The notes below the pieces were generated by a model. It had not been told where the DNA came from. It was given only the letters and a program-made list of their open reading frames with translations, and did no database searches. The translations under genes and the position numbers were made by a program. A DNA stretch of 5,782 nucleotides from Rickettsiales bacterium (GTDB taxonomy: Bacteria > Pseudomonadota > Alphaproteobacteria > Rickettsiales > UBA1997), in assembly GCA_947455365.1 (NCBI GenBank), contig CANGNU010000072.1:1-5782 (forward strand). The letters are read 5' to 3'. Positions 1-5,401 of the stretch are shown one piece after another. How positions within the stretch are numbered: the stretch's first letter is position 1; every line of letters starts with the position of its first letter.

Positions 1-40
1 CTTTTTTTATTTTTAATATGATAATGTTCAACTTCTTCGC

Positions 41-71
41 TTTGACGCTTTTGCAATAAAATTGCGTCAAA
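41..71 (+). promoter_or_regulatory. Perfect 8-bp inverted repeat in the atpB leader
   Basis: TTTGACGC at 41-48 is exactly complementary to GCGTCAAA at 64-71, with 15 bases between them. A second, smaller hairpin, GCAAT (53-57) with ATTGC (61-65), shares bases 64-65 with the larger stem, so the two cannot form together. No T-run follows the right arm directly; the nearest one (88-95) is 16 bases further on. A classical terminator is therefore unlikely in either direction. It could be an operator-like site or a 5' mRNA structure for the F0 operon. The palindrome is seen directly; the role is inference. Confidence 0.4.
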
Positions 72-98
72 AATATATAACAGAATATTTTTTTTAAA

Positions 99-929
99 AT
101 GTCAGCAGAAAAATTATCCAATGAGGCAATTTCAGTAGAACATGCAGCGGAAAGTGTTGGCGTTGAACATGCTTCCAATGCAGCAACTGCGGGGCATGAA
201 GCACATAGCCCACTTAGTCAATTTGAAGTAAAAAAAATCATCGACTTACATTTTGGTTCAATCGACTTAAGCCTGACCAATTCTGCTTTATACATGATTT
301 TCGCTACACTTTTAACGGTTTTATTTTTACATTTAGCCACTAAAAGAAAGGCTTTAATCCCTTCGCGCCTACAGGTTATTGCTGAGGGAATGTATAATTT
401 TGTTATTGATATGGTTAAAAACAGCATTGGCAACGAGGGAAATAAATTCTTCCCATTGGTTTTCAGCTTATTCACCTTCATTTTATTGTGTAATATTTTG
501 GGCATGACGCCTTATTCATTCACGGCAACAAGTCAGGTGGCCGTTACTCTCTCGCTAGCAATGTTGTCATTTGCAACTGTAACAATTTTTGCAATTTGGC
601 GCAATGGTTTGCTTGGTTTTTTACATATGTTCTTACCAAGTGGTGTACCGCTTTGGATGGCTCCAATCATCTTTGCAATTGAGCTTTTCTCTTTTTTAAT
701 TCGCCCAATTACGCTATCAGTTCGTTTGTTTGCTAATATGGTCGCGGGCCATGTGTTGCTTAAGGTGGTGGCAGGCTTTATAATTTCTCTTGGTGTGGTT
801 TTTGGTGCATTACCATTTTTATTCAGCGTAGTTATGATTGGTTTTGAAACCTTCGTAGCGGTGCTTCAAGCCTATATTTTTGCAATTTTAGTTTGTGCTT
901 ATTTAGGCGAAGTTACCAGATCGCATTAA
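99..929 (+). CDS. atpB: ATP synthase F0 subunit a
   Basis: This is the static membrane subunit that provides the proton half-channels beside the c-ring in the inner membrane. The 276-residue product is hydrophobic from about residue 61, with membrane segments near 61-80, 117-136, 145-166, 188-232 and 240-270. The hallmark helix is clear: ARG209 in LSVRLFANMVAGH corresponds to E. coli Arg210, and Q257 in LQAYIF corresponds to Gln252. H218 and E250 occupy the positions of E. coli Glu219 and His245, the swapped pair known from mitochondria and alphaproteobacteria. The core family match begins near residue 38 (PLSQFEVKK). The preceding ~35 residues are an unusual Ala/His/Glu-rich extension containing VEHA twice. 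The ATG at 99 is the only plausible start in this frame before the core, but no Shine-Dalgarno motif precedes it. First gene of the F0 block; atpE follows after 226 bases. Identification is very secure; the extension is less certain. Confidence 0.97.
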   Translation: MSAEKLSNEAISVEHAAESVGVEHASNAATAGHEAHSPLSQFEVKKIIDLHFGSIDLSLTNSALYMIFATLLTVLFLHLATKRKALIPSRLQVIAEGMYNFVIDMVKNSIGNEGNKFFPLVFSLFTFILLCNILGMTPYSFTATSQVAVTLSLAMLSFATVTIFAIWRNGLLGFLHMFLPSGVPLWMAPIIFAIELFSFLIRPITLSVRLFANMVAGHVLLKVVAGFIISLGVVFGALPFLFSVVMIGFETFVAVLQAYIFAILVCAYLGEVTRSH

Positions 930-944
930 GTTTTAGTTTTTTTT

Positions 945-994
945 GCTGCACAGGCAGCGCCCCGCTTGCGGGGATCCCCAAACTCCCCAGTTTG
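945..994 (+). repeat. Cluster of three consecutive GC-rich hairpins
   Basis: Three stem-loops lie almost end to end. The first is GCTGC (945-949) with GCAGC (954-958), loop ACAG. The second is CCCCG (960-964) with CGGGG (969-973), closing a CTTG tetraloop. The third is CAAACT (979-984) with AGTTTG (989-994), loop CCCC. A competing 10-base palindrome, GGGGATCCCC (970-979), overlaps the second and third. G plus C is 34 of 50 bases, far above the flanking DNA. No T-run follows, so these are not intrinsic terminators on the plus strand. Pairings are seen directly; function is unknown. Confidence 0.6.
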
Positions 995-1109
995 TTTGAG
1001 GAATTTATGCCAGAATAATGGTTATGGTTTACAAAAGCGCGCAAGACATACAGAATTAAGGGTTAAACCAAAATTCCTTGTTAGCTTTTTTGTAATTTGT
1101 AATCATTTA

Positions 1110-1155
1110 GAGAATTGTGAAATTCTCATTTTATTAATTTTTATTTTTTTTAAAA
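1110..1155 (+). promoter_or_regulatory. Hairpin plus T-rich tract immediately upstream of atpE
   Basis: GAGAATT (1110-1116) pairs perfectly with AATTCTC (1121-1127) around a GTGA loop, which fits the GNRA tetraloop pattern. It is followed by 28 bases made almost only of T and A, ending in eight T and four A before the atpE ATG. The layout resembles an intrinsic terminator with a weak stem, and so could act as an attenuator between atpB and atpE. It also resembles the U-rich translational enhancer known in front of E. coli atpE, which raises synthesis of the multicopy c subunit. The sequence cannot separate these roles. Confidence 0.45.
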
Positions 1156-1383
1156 ATGGAACTAGTAGCTCTTAAATATATCGGCGTTGGTCTATGCTCA
1201 GTTGGCATGGCTGGTGCTGCAATTGCAATTGGAAACATCTTTTCAAGCTTTTTCAACAGCTTGGCAAGAAATCCTTCTGCAGCAAATAAAATTGAAAAAT
1301 ACATCTATATCGCAGTTGGTTTGGCCGAAGCGATGGGTATTTTCGCCGTTCTACTTGCTTTCTTGATTCTATTCTCGAAGTAA
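1156..1383 (+). CDS. atpE: ATP synthase F0 subunit c
   Basis: This is the proteolipid that forms the rotating membrane c-ring and carries protons past subunit a. The 75-residue product has the usual family length and helical-hairpin fold. Helix 1 (about 5-34) is glycine-studded (G10, G12, G17, G20, G26). The cytoplasmic polar loop is ARNPS, with R38-N39-P40. Helix 2 (about 47-73) carries the proton-binding carboxylate E58 in GLAEAMG. The absence of the Gln and Ser ligands expected of sodium-type rings suggests a proton ring. Beginning with MELVALKYIG matches alphaproteobacterial c subunits, which supports the ATG at 1156. No Shine-Dalgarno motif is visible; instead T8-A4 directly precedes the start. 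The gene is bracketed by hairpins at 1110-1127 and 1386-1425, consistent with separate control of a subunit needed in many copies. Confidence 0.97.
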   Translation: MELVALKYIGVGLCSVGMAGAAIAIGNIFSSFFNSLARNPSAANKIEKYIYIAVGLAEAMGIFAVLLAFLILFSK

Positions 1384-1385
1384 TT

Positions 1386-1425
1386 TTAGTGGGCGCTTGC
1401 ACTGTAAGGTTCAAGCGCCTATTAA
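1386..1425 (+). promoter_or_regulatory. Strong hairpin directly after atpE
   Basis: GGCGCTTG (1392-1399) pairs perfectly with CAAGCGCC (1412-1419) across a 12-base loop. The stem extends outward to 1386/1425, giving 14 pairs, two of them G-U. It begins two bases after the atpE stop codon. The downstream DNA is a mixed AATTAATT-like sequence rather than a T-run, so full termination is doubtful. A 3' stabilising or processing hairpin that keeps atpE mRNA abundant relative to atpF' and atpF is the simplest reading. The structure is seen directly; the role is inferred. Confidence 0.55.
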
Positions 1426-1453
1426 TTAATCTAATTAATTAAATTTTAGAGTA

Positions 1454-1888
1454 ATGCCTCAGTTCGATTTTACCACTTATAGTTCGCAGATTTTCTGGTT
1501 TAGCATCTGCTTTTTTGCGCTTTATTACTGCATGAGCAGTATTATTTTGCCAAGAGTTCGCGGCATTATTGCTGAACGCAAAACCATCGTGAATGATGAT
1601 CTCTCTAGCGCTAACGCCAATGAGCAGGCTGCCGATGAAATTAGAACAAAAACTAATGATTTATTGCTTGATGCAAATTTAAAATATAAAGCAGCAATTG
1701 ACGCCGCCATAAAAGACGCGGTTGTGCAGCGCGACGCATCTTTAGAAAAATTTAAAGAAAATGCCGATTCGCTAATTAAAAAATCACAGGAAGAAATTCT
1801 CAAAGTAATTCAAAATTCTGAGTCTAAAAACCGTGCAGCTATAGAGCAGTTAGTTTTGGTGACAGAAAATAAAATCTTTAATTCTTAA
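1454..1888 (+). CDS. atpF': ATP synthase F0 subunit b'
   Basis: This is one of the two unlike peripheral-stalk subunits (also called atpX, atpG or atpF2) that hold F1 against rotation; b and b' form a heterodimer. The 144-residue product starts MPQFDFTTYSSQIFWF, the typical alphaproteobacterial b' N-terminus, and has one membrane helix at about residues 10-32. The segment after it, LPRVRGIIAERKTIVNDDL, is the usual transition into the stalk. Residues ~35-140 are charged, Ala/Glu/Lys-rich and predicted to be a long coiled coil reaching toward F1. A weak AGAG lies just before the ATG, the nearest thing to a ribosome-binding site in the F0 block. Only three bases separate it from atpF, so the two stalk genes are very probably co-transcribed and perhaps translationally coupled. 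Identification is secure; only the symbol varies by convention. Confidence 0.94.
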   Translation: MPQFDFTTYSSQIFWFSICFFALYYCMSSIILPRVRGIIAERKTIVNDDLSSANANEQAADEIRTKTNDLLLDANLKYKAAIDAAIKDAVVQRDASLEKFKENADSLIKKSQEEILKVIQNSESKNRAAIEQLVLVTENKIFNS

Positions 1889-1891
1889 AAT

Positions 1892-2368
1892 ATGATTGAC
1901 GAAAAATTTTGGTTAGCAATTGCATTTCTTACTTTTGTTGGCCTAGTTGTAAAAAAAGTTGCCCCAATTATTGCAAAAAATCTTGATTTAAAATCAAAGG
2001 AAATTGCCGAAGAACTTTTGGCGGCAAAAGAGTTAAAAGGGCAGGCGGCAAGAATTTTAGCGGAAGCTGAAAAGCGCTACAGCGAAGCGGTTTCATTTGG
2101 TGCGTCAATAATTCAAGATTCAGCCAATGAAGCGCAAAAATATTTAGAAGAAGCGCGCAAAAATGCTGAGGCAGAAATTGCTAAAAAAATGGTTGCAGTG
2201 CAAAATCGCATTAAGCATGAAGAAGAGCAAGCGGTGCGCGAAATTAAAATTAAAATTATTAATTCTGCAATGCAAATGGTGCAAAATAGTTTGCAAAATG
2301 TGCAAAAATCGCAGTCAAATGCTTTAATTAAAAGGGCCGCCGATGATGTTAGCAAGTTGGTTCATTAG
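1892..2368 (+). CDS. atpF: ATP synthase F0 subunit b
   Basis: This is the second peripheral-stalk subunit, partner of b' encoded just upstream. The 158-residue protein has a short N-terminus (MIDEKFW), a single membrane helix at about residues 6-23, a conserved-looking basic/proline step (KKVAPIIAKNL) and then a long alpha-helical, Ala/Glu/Lys-rich region to the C-terminus, with heptad-like spacing expected of the right-handed stalk coiled coil. Length is normal for alphaproteobacterial b (about 155-190). The ATG at 1892 lies three bases after the b' stop and places the membrane helix at the very N-terminus as expected; no Shine-Dalgarno motif precedes it. It is the last F0 gene: no atpH, atpA or other F1 gene follows, in line with the separate F1 operon of Alphaproteobacteria. 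Sequence conservation in this family is low, so assignment rests on context and architecture as well as similarity. Confidence 0.93.
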   Translation: MIDEKFWLAIAFLTFVGLVVKKVAPIIAKNLDLKSKEIAEELLAAKELKGQAARILAEAEKRYSEAVSFGASIIQDSANEAQKYLEEARKNAEAEIAKKMVAVQNRIKHEEEQAVREIKIKIINSAMQMVQNSLQNVQKSQSNALIKRAADDVSKLVH

Positions 2369-2437
2369 GCTCGGTTAAGGTTTAAACTGGGGTGCGGCTT
2401 ACAACAAAGTTTTCTCTTCTAAATTTTTATAAATCAA

Positions 2438-4879
2438 ATGAAGCTTACTCTCTCTTGGCTCAAAGAGCATTTAACCACCAGTGCCAATCTTGGTCAAATT
2501 TGTGCGACCCTTACCGATATTGGGTTGGAGGTTGAATCTTGTGAAGATGAAGCGCGCCAGCTGGCTTATTTCACGGTGGCAAAAATTCTTGAAGCAAAAA
2601 AACATGAAAATTCTGACAAGTTAAAAATCTGTCAAGTTGAGGTGGCTGTTAGTGGCAAGCCCAATGAAGTTTTGCAAATAATTTGCGGCGCGGCTAATGC
2701 GCGTGCAGGCATAAAAGTGGCTTACGCTCCAATTGGCGCGGTTATTCCTGCTAATGGCATGGTGATAAAAAAAGCAAAAATTGCTGGTGTTGAAAGTAGC
2801 GGAATGCTTTGCTCGGCTAGAGAATTGGGCCTTGGCGATGCTGATGAGGGCATTATTGAAATTGATGAAAAATTTGCCGTTGGTACAAAAATTACTGAAA
2901 TTTTTGGCAAAAATGATGCGGTGATTGAAATTAATGTTACGCCAAATCGCGGAGATTGTCTTGGTGTTGCTGGAATTGCGCGTGACCTTGCGGCAGCTGG
3001 CTTGGGAGAATTGCAAAAATTTGCAGTTTCTAATGTTGCGGGAAATTTTCTTCTGCCAATTCTAATAAAAAATGATGCGCCAGAAATTTGCAATTTTGCT
3101 GCATTTCGCTCAATAAAAAATATCAAAAATTGCGAATCGCCAAAATGGTTGAAAGAAAAATTAGCGGCGGTTAGCGTCAATTCTATTTCGGCGGTGGTTG
3201 ATGTAACCAATTTCGTAATGTTGTCGTTAAATCGCCCAATGCATGCTTACGACGCCGCTAAAATTAAGGGCGCGCTGCATATTCGTTTGGCGCGTTTGGG
3301 TGAGGAAATTGTCTCTTTAAAAAATGAAGAACATATTCTTGATGAAAAAATGTTGGTTATTGCTGATGATGAAAAATCTTTGGGAATTGCTGGTATTATT
3401 GGCTCTAGCGGCTCTGGTTGCAGTTTAGAAACTTCTGAAATTTTGTTGGAAGCGGCATATTTTAACCCAGTTTCTATTGCAACAACTGGTCGCGCGCTAA
3501 ACATTATTACCGATGCGCGCTATCGTTTTGAGCGTGGTGTTGATGCGGCTTCGTGCCTACAGGGGATTAACTTGGCAACCAAGTTAATTACCGAAATTTG
3601 CGGCGGCGAAGTTAGTGAAATTAAAATTGTTGAAGGCGCTGCAATGGCAACTAAAAAAATTGAATTTGATTTATCTTTAATAAAAAAACGCACAGGCCTT
3701 GAAGTGGCGCCAGATAAGGCTTGCGAGATTTTACAAAAATTAGAATTTGCTCTAGAAAAAATTTCTGTAGAAAACCCCGTAAGTTCTTCAAGGTTGACTG
3801 CAACAGGTTCTGTGGCTTATTTAGTTACCGTTCCATCGCATCGCCATGATGTTGAAGGGCCGCACGACTTGGTTGAAGAGGTGGTGCGTATTTATGGTTA
3901 CAATAAAATTGTGCCACAAAAATTAGAAAATATTGTGCCACAATCTGCTAATGACATATTCGATAAAACCAGAGCTGCATTGGTTGCAAAGGGCTTTGTT
4001 GAAAATATCAATTGGTCATTTAATGATCATAATCTAGTTGAAATTTTTGCTGAAGTTAAGCCAGAGTTAACTCTTGCCAATCCAATCAGCGCCGAGCTTG
4101 ACCACATGCGACCAAATTTGGTAATTGGATTAATTCAATCTTACCAAAAAAATTATTTGCGTCGCGTTGAAAATATTTCATCTTTTGAAATTGGTAAAGT
4201 TTTTCTTGGTGTTGAAGAGAAGCTGCAAAGACAGATGATTGCTGGTTTGCGAGCAGGTATGAATAAAGAGCAAAATCATTATAACGATCAACGCGCATTT
4301 GATATTTTTGATGTAAAAAAAGATATTTTTGAGGTGTTGGAAATTTTTGGCCTTAAGTCATCAAGTGTGCAAATTAGCACTGCCGATGCACCTAAATATT
4401 ATCATCCGCATCGTTTTGCGGCGCTAAAATTAGGAAAAAATATAGTGGGATATTTTGGCGAAATTCATCCAAAAATTGCGCAAAAGTTTGATATAAAAAC
4501 CGCAATGAATGTGTTTGAAATTTTTGTTGATACTTTGCCAAATATTGCTGCGCAAGGCTCTAAGGCGACAACAAAAAAATCTTTTATTGCCAATGATTTA
4601 CAGCAAGTTGAGCGCGACTTTGCTTTCTTGCTTGACAAAAATCAAACTATCGGCGACCTTACAAAAACAATCGAAAATTGCGATAAGCAATTGATTAAGC
4701 AAGTTGATATTTTTGACATTTATAGTGGAAAAAATATTGAGGAAGGAAAAAAATCAGTAGCGTTGCGTGTAGTAATTCAGCCGCTGGAGAAGACTTTAAC
4801 TTCGGAAGAAATTGAAGTGCTTAGTAAAAAAATTATTGAAGCAGTGCAAAAAAATCATCAGGCGCAATTGCGCGGATAG
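2438..4879 (+). CDS. pheT: Phenylalanyl-tRNA synthetase beta subunit
   Basis: This cytoplasmic beta chain of the (alpha-beta)2 enzyme charges tRNA-Phe; the beta chain binds tRNA and hydrolyses mischarged Tyr-tRNA. The 813 residues match the usual bacterial length. Domains in order: N-terminal MKLTLSWLKEH; OB-fold tRNA-binding domain (~44-155, FTVAKILEAKKHENSDKL); B3/4 editing domain (~215-390); B5 (~405-490, ending VRIYGYNKIVP); catalytic-like core (~500-700); FDX-ACB anticodon-binding domain (~715-812, VERDFAF). Editing-site residues equivalent to E. coli His265, Glu334, Thr354 and Ala356 appear to be H269 (PMHAYD), E338 (ILLEAAYF), T358 and A360 (ITDARYRFERGVD). B5 holds an apparent loop of about a dozen extra residues near 443-460. 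The start begins exactly at the family N-terminus; no Shine-Dalgarno motif is seen. pheS is not upstream, where atpF lies, nor immediately downstream. Confidence 0.97.
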   Translation: MKLTLSWLKEHLTTSANLGQICATLTDIGLEVESCEDEARQLAYFTVAKILEAKKHENSDKLKICQVEVAVSGKPNEVLQIICGAANARAGIKVAYAPIGAVIPANGMVIKKAKIAGVESSGMLCSARELGLGDADEGIIEIDEKFAVGTKITEIFGKNDAVIEINVTPNRGDCLGVAGIARDLAAAGLGELQKFAVSNVAGNFLLPILIKNDAPEICNFAAFRSIKNIKNCESPKWLKEKLAAVSVNSISAVVDVTNFVMLSLNRPMHAYDAAKIKGALHIRLARLGEEIVSLKNEEHILDEKMLVIADDEKSLGIAGIIGSSGSGCSLETSEILLEAAYFNPVSIATTGRALNIITDARYRFERGVDAASCLQGINLATKLITEICGGEVSEIKIVEGAAMATKKIEFDLSLIKKRTGLEVAPDKACEILQKLEFALEKISVENPVSSSRLTATGSVAYLVTVPSHRHDVEGPHDLVEEVVRIYGYNKIVPQKLENIVPQSANDIFDKTRAALVAKGFVENINWSFNDHNLVEIFAEVKPELTLANPISAELDHMRPNLVIGLIQSYQKNYLRRVENISSFEIGKVFLGVEEKLQRQMIAGLRAGMNKEQNHYNDQRAFDIFDVKKDIFEVLEIFGLKSSSVQISTADAPKYYHPHRFAALKLGKNIVGYFGEIHPKIAQKFDIKTAMNVFEIFVDTLPNIAAQGSKATTKKSFIANDLQQVERDFAFLLDKNQTIGDLTKTIENCDKQLIKQVDIFDIYSGKNIEEGKKSVALRVVIQPLEKTLTSEEIEVLSKKIIEAVQKNHQAQLRG

Positions 4880-4907
4880 TAATCTTTACGGCGATGGAAG
4901 AATTTTA

Positions 4908-4936
4908 TTGCCTGTTATTTATTAAAAAATTTTAAT
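4908..4936 (+). promoter_or_regulatory. Possible sigma70-type promoter for the small membrane protein
   Basis: TTGCCT (4908-4913) is followed after exactly 17 bases by TTTAAT (4931-4936), matching four and five of six consensus positions. Transcription would begin at about the ATG at 4942, giving an essentially leaderless message, which would fit the absence of a ribosome-binding motif. In DNA this AT-rich such matches arise easily by chance, and read-through from pheT is equally possible. Confidence 0.22.
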
Positions 4937-4941
4937 TTTAT

Positions 4942-5370
4942 ATGCCAAAAAGCAGATCAGAATATTTGAACACTCACAAGCAAACGCCAGCAGAAACAAG
5001 AAATAAAAGGATGAATGATAACATAGCAAAGCAAAACGATGTTAATATTAAACCAAACCTTTTTGTTGCCGCCATACTTGGGGTTGGGGCTCTTGCATCA
5101 ATTCCGCTTCCGCCATTAGCAATTGCTCTTGGTGCGGCTGCTGGAATTGTATTAGCGCATGCGCTTTATAAAAAAGCTGTGGGGAAAAATAATCAAATTG
5201 CTCCTCAAGTTGTGCGAGCGCCCGCGCCTGAAAATAATGATGATGGTCGAGGAAATTCGGTAGAAGCGACTGGTCAGCAACAATCTGTTAGTCAAAATCC
5301 TCCAGTTTCAAGACCTAGTGCGAGTAGAGTTGACGCTTCTAATCAGCAAGGCCAAGGCTTGTCATCGTAG
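4942..5370 (+). CDS. Small two-helix membrane protein with disordered Gln/Ser-rich tail, unrecognised
   Basis: I do not recognise this 142-residue protein. Three regions are visible. A basic, polar N-terminus (1-38) has no signal-peptide character because its hydrophobic part starts too late. A hydrophobic hairpin follows (about 39-76): two short Ala/Gly/Ile/Leu-rich helices split by a proline turn, IPLPPL (54-59), and closed by a basic LYKKAVGK. The tail (about 84-142) is low-complexity, rich in Gln, Ser, Asn and Pro, and looks disordered. Composition suggests a small inner-membrane protein with both ends on one side. Function is unknown. The ATG at 4942 gives the full ORF; a second in-frame ATG at residue 24 would leave the hairpin intact. 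The gene lies 62 bases after pheT and is convergent with asd. It reads as a lineage-specific gene; the open frame and clear domain layout argue that it is real. Confidence 0.7.
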   Translation: MPKSRSEYLNTHKQTPAETRNKRMNDNIAKQNDVNIKPNLFVAAILGVGALASIPLPPLAIALGAAAGIVLAHALYKKAVGKNNQIAPQVVRAPAPENNDDGRGNSVEATGQQQSVSQNPPVSRPSASRVDASNQQGQGLSS

Positions 5371-5401
5371 TTTTTTATGCGGCGATATTTGCGCCACAAT
5401 T

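Larger units (their letters stand above)
930..1155 (+). repeat. Structured atpB-atpE spacer, candidate palindromic insertion or leader element
   Basis: This spacer is long for two genes that are normally close together. It contains, in order, a T-tract (937-944), three GC-rich hairpins (945-994), a GAGGA motif with two tiny ORFs (998-1059), an imperfect long-range inverted repeat (998-1006 with 1071-1079), a hairpin at 1110-1127 and a T-rich run up to the atpE start. An imperfect direct repeat, TTAG then one base then a T-run then G, occurs at 933-945 and 1081-1092 and brackets the GC-rich portion. That spacing and the contrast in composition resemble a small dispersed palindromic element such as the Rickettsia palindromic elements, but I do not recognise a specific family. 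No convincing protein gene is present. The alternative is a genuine regulatory leader for atpE. Confidence 0.45.

Noticed and set aside
966..1175. TTG-initiated 69-codon reading frame between atpB and atpE, overlapping the atpE start
   Set aside because: It begins inside a hairpin, has no matching ribosome-binding site, runs 20 bases into atpE, and its sequence reads like translated palindromic spacer rather than a protein.
1422..1443. AATTAATT-type AT-only palindrome before atpF'
   Set aside because: Low-complexity AT sequence pairs with itself trivially; no evidence separates it from background.
2399..2433. Promoter-like boxes before pheT (TTACAA and TATAAA)
   Set aside because: The 23-base spacing is too long for a sigma70 promoter, and such matches are expected by chance in AT-rich DNA.
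2621..3210. Two long antisense frames within pheT (2621-3016 and 2722-3210)
   Set aside because: They lie wholly inside a secure, conserved gene on the opposite strand and have Ser/Phe/Asn-rich shadow-frame composition with no family features.
4862..4873. Perfect 12-base palindrome GCGCAATTGCGC at the pheT 3' end
   Set aside because: It lies within conserved coding sequence, forms only a 4-bp stem with an AATT loop and is not followed by a T-run, so chance or codon use explains it.
5381..5395. Small hairpin GGCG/CGCC between the convergent stop codons
   Set aside because: Only four continuous pairs and no T-run after it in either direction. The T6 at 5371-5376 precedes it on the plus strand, so a bidirectional terminator is not supported.
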